23,457 nucleotides of DNA from an uncultured Caulobacter sp. (GTDB lineage Bacteria > Pseudomonadota > Alphaproteobacteria > Caulobacterales > Caulobacteraceae). Both the position numbers and the translations under genes were made by a program. Of the stretch, positions 15,285 through 22,020 are shown one piece after another. The stretch lies in the NCBI RefSeq assembly GCF_937900395.1, contig NZ_CALCDX010000043.1:1-23457 (forward strand), read 5' to 3'. The notes beneath the pieces were generated by a model. The model did not search any database, had not been told where the DNA came from, and was given only the letters and a program-made list of their open reading frames with translations. Numbering within the stretch: the stretch's first letter is position 1; the number at the start of each line of letters is the position of its first letter.

Positions 15285-15403
15285 GCATGAAATCCGGCGT
15301 GACACTATTCGCGTGTGAGTCGCAGGTCTAGAATAACTGTAGATTGTGCTGGTCTGGCAATGACTCGTTGAGGAGCGTGTCTAGTAGTGGCTGGCGACCA
15401 AGC
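15285..15403. other. Intergenic spacer between exonuclease and defence pair
   Basis: This 119-bp gap separates the stop of the exonuclease (15404) from the start of the soluble defence-pair gene on the same strand. It could hold the pair's own promoter, but I see no convincing -35/-10 set, terminator or dyad in it. Confidence 0.4.
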
Positions 15404-16168
15404 TCATTTTGGGTTGACGCTGCCGTGGCACAGATCGTCGATCAGGAACGCAAGGTGGGGCTTCTCGACGAGCCGTGCCCGGATGAAGTCGGCGAGCGCC
15501 GCCTCGCTGCGCCGGAACTCGTCAGGCTTCAACGCACCTCGGAATAGCTCGTATCGCAGCCATACCCGGAAAGTGTTCACGACGTCGGTCTCGCAATAAG
15601 CCGCGACATCGGCGATCCGGCCCGCTTTGACGTAGCCAGCCACTTGCCCGCCATCTACGCCATCCGGTTTACCGGCCAGCCCCAGTACGCGGCATAGCTC
15701 GTCCAACTTCGCCTTAGCGCCGCTGCTGTACGAGCCGAGCACATCACATAGGTCAACGGCAGCATCGTCGTAGCGCTTGTAGTAGGGGCGGGCGCACAGG
15801 CCCGGCGCTGGAATGGCGTTGGCCATGGCGCGGTATCGGAGGACCGGCAGATCGAACCCTTGGCCGTTGTACGACACGAGCGTCGGCCGTAGTTGCAGCA
15901 ACCGGTCGGAAAAGGCGGTGATCAGGTCGGCTTCTGAACGGTCGCCGATGTGAGGTGCGCCGATTGAACGGATCGCCCAGTGATCCTCCAACCGCTCAGC
16001 GATCACCGCGCCGATGCAGGCGATCTTGTGCAACGGCAATTTGGGAAACTTGTCGCCGACAAGCTCTTCGGCCGCTTCGTCGTTGTGCTCTTCAAGTCCG
16101 TGAACACGAGATACGGCTTCGAGATCGGGAATGGTCTCTAGATCGAAGGCTATGACGTGTTGAGGCAT
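15404..16168 (-). CDS. PolB-type 3'-5' exonuclease (DEDD family)
   Basis: This 254-residue protein resembles the predicted exonucleases related to the proofreading domain of PolB-family polymerases. Metal-binding residues are visible: Asp9 and Glu11 in FDLET (Exo I), NGQGFD (101-106; Exo II) and YCETDVVNTF with Asp195 (Exo III). There is no polymerase domain, so it is a stand-alone nuclease acting on DNA or RNA 3' ends. The start ATG 16168 has AGGAG about 7 bases upstream; an upstream in-frame start at 16234 is rejected. Such nucleases occur in normal chromosomes as well as islands, so a defence role is only suggested by its neighbours. The long upstream region (16169-17464) has inverted repeats that could affect its expression. 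Confidence 0.88.
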   Translation of the reverse strand: MPQHVIAFDLETIPDLEAVSRVHGLEEHNDEAAEELVGDKFPKLPLHKIACIGAVIAERLEDHWAIRSIGAPHIGDRSEADLITAFSDRLLQLRPTLVSYNGQGFDLPVLRYRAMANAIPAPGLCARPYYKRYDDAAVDLCDVLGSYSSGAKAKLDELCRVLGLAGKPDGVDGGQVAGYVKAGRIADVAAYCETDVVNTFRVWLRYELFRGALKPDEFRRSEAALADFIRARLVEKPHLAFLIDDLCHGSVNPK

Positions 16169-16348
16169 TCCCGCTCCTGAAAGATGTTGTCTATCTTGGC
16201 CGCGTGCGTGCTTTGCTACGCCCGCAGCGCTCAACGGCGAAACGCCCTGCGTATTCGCCTAGAGCAGTCTGAAATTCATAACACTCAATATTTGATTTTC
16301 GATTATCGCTCATCTAGGCGCATTCCTAGATTTGCTGCCTCTTTTTCT

Positions 16349-16432
16349 CCCCCTCCGCAGAATACAGATTCGCCAGCGCGCACCTATCCTATGGGAAGGT
16401 GCTATGGGAACCGATGTATCCTGCGGAGGGGG
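16349..16432. repeat. 84-bp inverted-repeat element with nested hairpin
   Basis: Arms 16349-16365 and 16416-16432 are 17 bp each with one mismatch (left arm CCCCCTCCGCAGAATAC). The 50-bp loop contains a second hairpin, GCACCT (16380-16385) against AGGTGC (16397-16402), and two copies of TATGGGAA (from 16390 and 16404). It could fold as DNA cruciform or as RNA, be a small mobile element (MITE-like), or serve as a protein site. It lies about 180 bp upstream of the exonuclease start. Confidence 0.6.
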
Positions 16433-17239
16433 GATGAGAAGCTAAATTCCTGAGTTCTAAAGCCTTTTCGATGGTTGCTTGCCGCGTCTATAGCGGTCGT
16501 AGGCGGTCTCCCGAGACCTACATTGCAACCACATCCCGGCCATTTCACCTTGATTGAGTTTTGGATTTTGGGGTTGTGGGGTCGATGTTGCCCAGTGGCG
16601 TTTTTCATCGGTCCCGCCTTGCATCCGAGGTAAATTCTTTACTAGCCAGACGGTTATGATCTTACGATCAAGCACATGGGGTCAGCGGTCGAAATAACCG
16701 ATCCCATGCAGAGGGGCGTCAAATTTTCCAGACGCGTTTCCTCTTCTTGGTCAGTGCCTTTGTCGTAGTCGAATGACTACAGTGGGAAGCCGTTGACATC
16801 CATCACCCGCATTCATGCTCAGTCGGTGTGGAGCGTCCGTCCCTTGGCCGTTCAACCACGTATCTGCCAGCGCGCCCGGTAAGGGATAACTAAAGACAGA
16901 TTTCAACGCTTTGCGGCGGGCATGGCCGCGAGTAATAATGCCCTGAACGATTATATTTATAATGTAGTATGTTGGGCTTTTAATTTTCAATATATTTATC
17001 ATACGTGGATACGCCCTTCTTTGGGATTTCACCGGCAGCGATGGGCGAGGCAATTTGGCGCTAAAAGCTTTGCCAGACCACGTTGATATGGATACCTCTC
17101 ATCCTACGCCCTTGGTCAAAGACGCTCGTGCACCCCGAGAAGCATTCGAACTCGGCGCCTAGCTTCGATTTGCTCGCACGGGCGCGACGCTCTTCAAGGC
17201 CAAGTTGGCGCAATTGGCGTCTGCCCGCTGGGTAGGATG

Positions 17240-17413
17240 TCAAATAGGCGACACGCCTGCGAGCAAGTCGATCCATTCGATGATGATCATGTCGCGGGCT
17301 TCTGTCCGCCCGGTGAGGCCCAGCCCTACCGCGAGGCGAGCCTTGCCGGGTTCAAGCGCAAGGACTGGCCCGGCGCATAGCGTGGCGACTATCCACAGGA
17401 ATATCGTCGTCAA
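17240..17413 (-). CDS. Possible 57-residue secreted or membrane peptide (doubtful)
   Basis: A short frame from TTG 17413 reads with a hydrophobic, signal-like start (FLWIVATLCAGPVLALEPGK) and then RLAVGLGLTGRTEARDMIII before the stop. There is no clear ribosome binding site and the start is not ATG. It could be a decayed gene fragment at the island's right end. I do not recognise it and rate it as weakly supported. Confidence 0.2.
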   Translation of the reverse strand: MTTIFLWIVATLCAGPVLALEPGKARLAVGLGLTGRTEARDMIIIEWIDLLAGVSPI

Positions 17414-17449
17414 CGAAGTTGGAGGGCATCGAAATGGGCTGAGTAAAAT

Positions 17450-17482
17450 GTGTAATTGAGTAGGTCACGTTTGCATATGGCC
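17450..17482 (+). other. attR, right junction of the integrated element
   Basis: Element sequence ends with the arm GTGTAATTGAGT (17450-17461) and ten more bases; core TGCAT is 17472-17476, after which the host glycosyltransferase resumes. The element arm pairs as an inverted repeat with ACCCAATTGCAC at attL. Host bases TGGCC (17478-17482) mirror GGCCA (559-563) across the restored attB. Confidence 0.8.
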
Positions 17483-18493
17483 CTTGATCCACCGCGCCCG
17501 TTGCGGAAGCCATTGGCCCCAGGTGGTCGGCGCGGTTTCCCAGGTCGGCCGAGAGATCACGCCCAGCCCGTAGCCGGCCGCGGCGAGGCGGAAGCCGACA
17601 TCGGCGTCTTCTGTGACGTTATAGGCGTCCCAGGCCCCGATCTCGCGCAAGGGGGCGACCTTGAAGTGGTTGCTGGTGCCGCCCAGCGGGAAGGTCAGGC
17701 CCCACCTCGCCAGCGCCGGCAGCAGCACCTCGAAGTGGGCGGCGTATTCCAGGCGAAACTGCGAGGGCAGGAACAGCGAGAAGCCCGGGTCTTCGATGCG
17801 CAGGGGCGCCTGCAGGCAAGCCAGTCGCGCATCGGAGGCGGCGAAACGGGCGGCGGCTTCTCGCAACTGGCCGGGGTCGGGCATGTCCTCGGCGTCGTAG
17901 ATCACCACGAGGTCGCCACGGGCCCGTTCGAGCGCGTGGTTGCAGGCGCGGGGCTTGGTCTTGGGCGTTCCGGGCGGGACGATCAGCACCTGCGCGAAGG
18001 CCGGCAGGTCGAGGATGCGGACGGCCGCCAAGGTGTGGGCGTCGTCGGCCTCCAGCACGATCAGCGCCTGCAGCCGATCGCGCGGATAGTCGATCGCCGC
18101 CAGGTTCTGGATCAGCTCGCCGACCACCTCGGCCTCGCGATAGAGCGGGGCGATGATCGTGTAGGCGGGCAGGTCGTCGTCGGCCAAGGACGGCGGCGGT
18201 CTGGTCGCCAGAGGCGTGCAGGCGGCCGCCAGGCGCGTCAGCCCGCCCAGCAGAAAGACGGCGAAGAACAGGTGATGCACGCCCACCAGTCCGGCGGTCG
18301 GCGCCAGCGCCAGGGCGATGGCGATCGCCAGGCCGGCCACTCCGATCGTCGCGGCTTGCGCCGGCGAGAGCGAAAGGTGAGCGCCGTCGCGGTCCTGCGG
18401 AACCGCGAACTCTTGCAAGCCTGGCTGGGATAAGGGCGCAGGTCCGCCCGCCGGCGCGAACGCCGGGTCCAACCGTCTATCTTCACGCGCCAT
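17465..18493 (-). pseudogene. Glycosyltransferase, N-terminal fragment (family 2, membrane)
   Basis: The 342-codon fragment starts at ATG 18493. It has two membrane segments (about 45-67 and 69-92) and a family 2 catalytic domain with LEADD (147-151), DAED (200-203), TEDAD (294-298) and QRARW (331-335), the D-DxD-TED-QxxRW set of cellulose-synthase-like enzymes. The insertion falls five residues after QxxRW; two element-derived codons then lead to a TGA (17465-17467). The catalytic domain is complete, but the C-terminal membrane part (at 163-573) is lost, so a stable, working enzyme is doubtful. It probably made an extracellular or envelope polysaccharide; the product cannot be deduced. It is divergent from the TetR gene. 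Confidence 0.88.
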
Positions 18494-18587
18494 CGTCGCC
18501 CCAAGACGCCAGATCGCCCCAACGGCGTGGATAACGATGTCTCAACCAAAAAGTGTCAAATGGAAAAACACGCGTTTTGCGAGGCTC

Positions 18588-18603
18588 TCTCGCGCGCGCG
18601 AGA
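18588..18603. promoter_or_regulatory. Perfect 16-bp palindrome between divergent genes
   Basis: TCTCGCGCGCGCGAGA reads identically on both strands. It lies between the divergent glycosyltransferase (start 18493) and TetR-family gene (start 18701). TetR-type repressors bind such palindromes beside their own genes, so it is a candidate operator; alternating CG tracts also arise by chance in GC-rich DNA. Confidence 0.4.
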
Positions 18604-18700
18604 TCGAGGGATCGCTAAATTGGCTACAACGCACGTTCTTGCGACGGCTGGGTGATTCCCGTTTAGTGTGGGGTGGGGAAATGCAGGGGAAGCCAGTTCC

Positions 18701-19336
18701 GTGACGGTCGTTCTGAAAAAGCCTCAAAAGTCCGCGCGTAAGCCCAAGGGGGATGGGCACCTGCGACGCGGCGAAATCCTGGAGGCCGCCGAGAAAATCT
18801 TCATCGCCGAAGGCTATTCCGGCGCCACGATCCGCAAGATCGCCGACGCGGTCGGGGTGTCGTCGACGGCCCTCTACATGCACTTCCGCGATAAGGACCA
18901 GATCCTGATGGAGATCAGCAACGACGCCATCGAGCGTCTGCTGGCTCTGAACACGCAGATCGCGGCCCAGCCGGTGGATCCGGTGGCGCGGGTGCGGCTG
19001 ATGCTCGAGGCGTACATGAAGTTCGCGCTCGACAACCCCAACACCTACCAGCTGGTGTTCTGCAGCACCGGCGAGCACATCTCGCAGGACAAGATCTCGG
19101 ACCTGCTGACGCTGGGCGACCGCTGCTTCGAGAAGTTCAGCGAGCCGGTGCACCAGATCGCCGCCCAGGGCCGCCTGCGCTCGGGCTCGGCGGTCGAGGC
19201 GGCTGAAGTGCTGTGGGCCGGCTGCCACGGCCTGGTGTCGCTGCTGATCACCAAGCCCTCGCGCGGCTGGTCCTCGTCCGAGGGGCTGATGAAGGTGATG
19301 CTGGACGGTCTGCTGCACGGCCTGGTCACGGACTGA
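18701..19336 (+). CDS. TetR-family transcriptional regulator
   Basis: The predicted protein has 211 residues from GTG 18701, with AGGGGAAG about 8 bases upstream; GTG 18668 is a possible longer start. The N-terminal HTH is typical: GEILEAAEKIFIAEGYSGAT, then IRKIADAVGVSSTALYMHFR and DKDQIL. A C-terminal ligand and dimer domain follows (LMLEAYMKFALDNPNTYQLV), as in the AcrR/TetR_C groups. It is followed after 4 bp by the ABC importer genes and is probably their local regulator, responding to the imported compound or a product of it. The ligand is not evident. Confidence 0.92.
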   Translation: MTVVLKKPQKSARKPKGDGHLRRGEILEAAEKIFIAEGYSGATIRKIADAVGVSSTALYMHFRDKDQILMEISNDAIERLLALNTQIAAQPVDPVARVRLMLEAYMKFALDNPNTYQLVFCSTGEHISQDKISDLLTLGDRCFEKFSEPVHQIAAQGRLRSGSAVEAAEVLWAGCHGLVSLLITKPSRGWSSSEGLMKVMLDGLLHGLVTD

Positions 19337-19340
19337 TTTC

Positions 19341-20147
19341 ATGAGCGCCGGCAAGGCCTTGTGCGCCCTCGTGGCGGCGCTGGCGCTCGCGCCGGGCGTC
19401 GCCCAGGCGGCTCCCCGCGTGATGTCGCTGGATTCCTGCGCCGACCAGTACGTGCTGGCCCTGGCGCCGCGCGACAGCATCGTCGGCCTCTCGCACCGCG
19501 CCGTGTCCCGCGACAGCTATATGCGGAGCGCGGCGGCGGGTCTTCCGCTGCGCCGGGCGACGTTCGAGAGCCTGGTCGCCGCGCGGCCCCAGGTCGTGGT
19601 GCGGCTGTGGGGCGGCGACGCGCGGCTCGCCAAGGCGCTGGAGAAGAAGGGCGTGACCACCGTGACGCTGGACGACGCCGCCGACTTCCAGGGCTTGCGC
19701 GTCAACGTCCGCAAGGTCGCCGCCGCCTTAGGCCGTCGCGCCGAGGGTGAGGCGATCGTCTCCCGCATGGACGCCCAGCTCGCCCGCGCGGCCGGGGCGG
19801 GGAAGGGCAGGTCCGCCCTCTATCTGACGCCGGGCGGCTTCACGGCGGGATCGGGCACGCTGATCGACGCGATGTTGAAGGCGGCCGGCTACGCCAACGC
19901 TTCCAAGGCGCCGTACTTCGCGCCTGTCTCGCTGGAGGGTTTGGTGATGACGCCGCCCACGGCGGTGGTCCTGGGCTTGTTCGACATGGCGCGCGCCGGC
20001 GCCGACCGTTGGGGACCGGGACGCCACGCGGCGCTCCAGCGCGTGGTCGCGACCCGCACGGTCGCCTCGTTGCCGGCCTCGGTGGTGGGCTGCCCCGCAT
20101 GGTTCGCGGCTGACGGCGCGGGGATGCTGGCCGAGGCCGCGCGATGA
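19341..20147 (+). CDS. ABC importer, periplasmic substrate-binding protein (BtuF-like)
   Basis: A 268-residue exported protein with a signal peptide (about 1-23, cleavage after AQA). It has the class III binding-protein layout of BtuF, FhuD and HmuT: RVMSLDSCADQYVLAL at the start, RATFESLVAARPQVVV, then a long backbone helix and a second lobe (SLEGLVMTPPTAVVLGLFDM). The likely substrate is cobalamin, haem or a ferric siderophore; SLDSCADQYVLAL is closest in my memory to haem/cobalamin-type binders. A conserved-looking Cys pair (SCADQ near the N-terminus, VGCPAW near the C-terminus) could form a disulphide. Its stop overlaps the permease start as ATGA. Confidence 0.85.
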   Translation: MSAGKALCALVAALALAPGVAQAAPRVMSLDSCADQYVLALAPRDSIVGLSHRAVSRDSYMRSAAAGLPLRRATFESLVAARPQVVVRLWGGDARLAKALEKKGVTTVTLDDAADFQGLRVNVRKVAAALGRRAEGEAIVSRMDAQLARAAGAGKGRSALYLTPGGFTAGSGTLIDAMLKAAGYANASKAPYFAPVSLEGLVMTPPTAVVLGLFDMARAGADRWGPGRHAALQRVVATRTVASLPASVVGCPAWFAADGAGMLAEAAR

Positions 20148-21130
20148 GCCTGATCCGCCTTTGCCTGCTGATGCTGCTGGTCCTGGCGGCGGCCGCCGTC
20201 CTGGCCGTGGCGCTGGGCGAGACGCCGCTGGCCTGGAGCCAGTACGTCCAGGCCCTGACCCACCCCGGTTCGCCGCCGGGCGAGGTGCTGTGGACGATCC
20301 GCGCGCCGCGCGTCGCGGTCGCCGCCCTCGTCGGGGCCGCCCTCGGGCTGGCTGGCGCGACCATGCAGGGGCTGCTTCGCAATCCGCTGGCCGATCCGGG
20401 CGTCCTGGGCGTCTCGGCGGTCTCCGGCCTGGGCGCGGCGGTCGCCATTTCGGCGGGGTTGGCCGTCATCCCGGGCGCGATCGAGCTCTCGGCCCTGGCC
20501 GGAGCCCTGGTCGCCGGCGCCGCGGTCGTGGCGCTGGCGGCGCGGTTTCGCGAGCCCGAGGCGCTGATCCTGTTCGGGGTGGCGCTGTCAGCCTTCGGCG
20601 GCGCGCTGACGGCCCTCGTGTTCAACCTGTCACCGTCGCCGGTGGCGATGGCCGAGATCCTGGCCTGGCTTATGGGATCGGTGCAGAACCGCGACGCGAT
20701 GGACGCCTTGCGCGCGCTGGTCCCGATGGCGATCGGCGCGGCGCTCTGCGTGCGGGCCGGAGAGGGCTTGCGCATGCTGACCCTGGGCGAGGAGGCCGCG
20801 CGGATGTCGGCGCTGCCGATGGCGCGCCTGCGGGTCTACGCGGTCGCGGGCGCGGCCTTGTTGACCGGCGCGGCGGTGGCGGCGGCGGGCGTGATCGGCT
20901 TCGTCGGCCTGGCCGCGCCGCACCTGGTGCGGGCGCTGGTCCGCGATGATCCCAAGCGGATCCTGTGGCCTTCGGCCCTGGCCGGCGCGTTGCTGCTGGT
21001 GTTGGCCGACCTCGCCGCCCGACTGATCCCCACCGAGCAGGAGCTGAAGCTGGGCGTCGTCACGGCTCTCTTCGGCGCGCCCGCCTTCGCCCTGTTGGCC
21101 TGGCGCGCCGCCCGGAGCTGGCGGTCATGA
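20144..21130 (+). CDS. ABC importer, FecCD/BtuC-type permease
   Basis: A 328-residue integral membrane protein with about nine or ten hydrophobic helices. Family features are visible: APRVAVAALVGAALGLAGAT then MQGLLRNPLADPGVLGVSAV, both diagnostic of BtuC/FhuB/FecCD permeases, and a late GFVGLAAPHLVRALVRDDPK that forms the coupling helix contacting the ATPase. It would form the membrane channel for the substrate delivered by the binding protein. It overlaps its neighbours by four bases on both sides (ATGA), so binding protein, channel and ATPase are made from one coupled message. Confidence 0.93.
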   Translation: MSLIRLCLLMLLVLAAAAVLAVALGETPLAWSQYVQALTHPGSPPGEVLWTIRAPRVAVAALVGAALGLAGATMQGLLRNPLADPGVLGVSAVSGLGAAVAISAGLAVIPGAIELSALAGALVAGAAVVALAARFREPEALILFGVALSAFGGALTALVFNLSPSPVAMAEILAWLMGSVQNRDAMDALRALVPMAIGAALCVRAGEGLRMLTLGEEAARMSALPMARLRVYAVAGAALLTGAAVAAAGVIGFVGLAAPHLVRALVRDDPKRILWPSALAGALLLVLADLAARLIPTEQELKLGVVTALFGAPAFALLAWRAARSWRS

Positions 21131-21882
21131 GCGCGCTGTGGACGCTGGAGGCGCTCTGCGCCCGCCAGGGCCGCAAGACGGTGCTGGAGGCGGCGAGTCT
21201 GGCCGTCGCGGCGGGCGAAGTCGTCGGGATCGTTGGTCCAAACGGCGCGGGCAAGACCAGCCTGCTGCGCGCCGGTCTTGGCCTGCTGCCCGTGACGGCG
21301 GGCCGGGCGCTTCTGTCGGGGCAGGCTGTCGGCGCCTTGAAGCCCGAGCAGCGCGCTCGCCTGGTCGGCTATCTGCCGCAAGAGCGTCGCGCCGCGTGGA
21401 ACCTGCCGGCTCGAATGATCGCCGCCCTGGGCGCCAGCGAGCTCCCCGAAGCCGAGGCCGACGCCTTGGCGCGCGCCTGCCTGGCCCGTGTCGGCGCTGG
21501 CGATCTTGGGGAGCGAGGCGTGCTCGACATGTCGGGTGGCGAGCGGGCGAGAGTGCTGTTGGCGCGCCTGCTGGCGACGCGGGCGCCGCTGCTGGTGGCG
21601 GACGAGCCGGTGGCGGGCCTGGATCCCGACGCGCAACTTCTGACGCTGGACTTGCTGCGAGCGGAAGCGGCGGCCGGCGCGGCCGTGGTGGTCACGCTGC
21701 ACGATCTGGGGCTGGCGGCCCGGAGCTGCGATCGGGTGGTCGTGATCTCGCGCGGCCGCGTCGTGGCCGAGGGCGCGCCGCGCGAGGCGTTGTCGCGCGA
21801 GATTTTGGCGAGCGTCTTTGGTCTCGACGGGACGTTGGTCGATACGCCCGCTGGCCTGGTGCTGGCGGCGAAGCGGCTCTGA
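21127..21882 (+). CDS. ABC importer, ATPase subunit (BtuD/FhuC-like)
   Basis: A 251-residue ATP-binding protein driving the importer. Motifs: Walker A GPNGAGKT (37-44), Q-loop in LPQER, signature MSGGER (135-140, Met in place of the usual Leu), Walker B LLVADEP with Glu160, D-loop GLD (164-166) and the switch His192 in TLHD. The start is ATG 21127, overlapping the permease stop as ATGA; the frame is open further upstream but that part lies within the permease gene. It is the last gene of the TetR-importer operon, followed by a strong palindromic structure. Confidence 0.93.
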   Translation: MSALWTLEALCARQGRKTVLEAASLAVAAGEVVGIVGPNGAGKTSLLRAGLGLLPVTAGRALLSGQAVGALKPEQRARLVGYLPQERRAAWNLPARMIAALGASELPEAEADALARACLARVGAGDLGERGVLDMSGGERARVLLARLLATRAPLLVADEPVAGLDPDAQLLTLDLLRAEAAAGAAVVVTLHDLGLAARSCDRVVVISRGRVVAEGAPREALSREILASVFGLDGTLVDTPAGLVLAAKRL

Positions 21883-21894
21883 TTTCACCGACTT

Positions 21895-22005
21895 CCCCGG
21901 CGAATGCCGGGGCCCAGCCTCAAAGCGCAAGTGCTGGTCGGAACGAACGCGGCGGCCATAGAGGCTATGTCGGGTTTTCCATCTGGGCCCCGGCATTCGC
22001 CGGGG
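21895..22005. repeat. Paired palindromic repeats, probable bidirectional terminator
   Basis: Arms 21895-21917 and 21983-22005 are perfect 23-bp inverted copies separated by 65 bp. Each arm begins or ends with its own stem-loop, CCCCGGC-GAAT-GCCGGGG. The unit lies between the convergent ATPase and lytic transglycosylase genes and would form strong RNA hairpins on either strand. Similar GAAT-loop palindromes are, from memory, common intergenic repeats in Caulobacter and relatives (REP-like), so it may be both a dispersed repeat and a terminator. No long T run follows. Confidence 0.75.
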
Positions 22006-22020
22006 AGATCGGATGGAGGA

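Larger units (their letters stand above)
16169..17464. other. Right-end region of 1.3 kb without convincing genes
   Basis: Short frames here lack good starts, ribosome binding sites or protein-like composition. The sequence is variable in base content, with AT-rich stretches around 16270-16310 and 16940-17010. It holds several dyads besides the large one at 16349-16432: CGCCTAGA/TCTAGGCG (16256-16263 and 16313-16320), GGTCTC-CC-GAGACC (16505-16518), TGATC-TTAC-GATCA (16658-16671) and GTAGTC-GAAT-GACTAC (16765-16780). It may be a long regulatory leader, a noncoding RNA, or decayed genes. Confidence 0.5.
574..17471 (+). mobile_element. Integrated defence island of about 16.9 kb
   Basis: Both boundaries are fixed by the interrupted glycosyltransferase gene: the reading frame resumes exactly when the segment between the two TGCAT cores is removed. 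A large serine recombinase gene lies just inside the left end. Cargo comprises a type I restriction-modification operon, a solitary DNA methyltransferase, a small serine resolvase, an exonuclease, a soluble/membrane protein pair and several unknown genes. I see no relaxase, type IV secretion gene, replication initiator or phage structural gene, so transfer would need outside help or transduction. Gene orientations are mixed and parts, for example 13832-14359 and 16250-17050, look richer in A+T than the flanks, which supports modular assembly by horizontal transfer. Confidence 0.9.

Noticed and set aside
16349..16432. Retron or group II intron RNA
   Set aside because: No reverse transcriptase gene is present in the window, so the structured region has no partner for such a system.
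16751..17053. 100-codon minus-strand frame in the right arm
   Set aside because: No ribosome binding site at either possible start and composition changes abruptly; not convincing as a gene.
17061..17276. 71-codon minus-strand frame in the right arm
   Set aside because: Arg-rich first half, no start signal, overlaps another weak frame; kept only as part of the unassigned right arm.
574..17471. Prophage or integrative conjugative element
   Set aside because: No capsid, tail, terminase, lysis, relaxase, coupling protein or secretion genes are visible; only recombinases and cargo.
574..17471. CRISPR array or tRNA attachment site
   Set aside because: No regularly spaced repeats and no tRNA-like cloverleaf at either junction; the target is a protein gene with a short core.
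17456..18433. 325-codon plus-strand frame opposite the glycosyltransferase
   Set aside because: Composition dominated by Gly, Arg, Gln and Val; the minus strand has all glycosyltransferase motifs, so this is a GC-rich antisense shadow.
18542..19480. 312-codon minus-strand frame opposite the TetR gene
   Set aside because: His, Gln and Arg-rich shadow; the plus strand encodes a clear TetR HTH.
19840..21996. Long minus-strand frames opposite the ABC importer genes
   Set aside because: Ala, Arg, Pro and Gln-rich, no motifs; antisense to genes with all expected family motifs.
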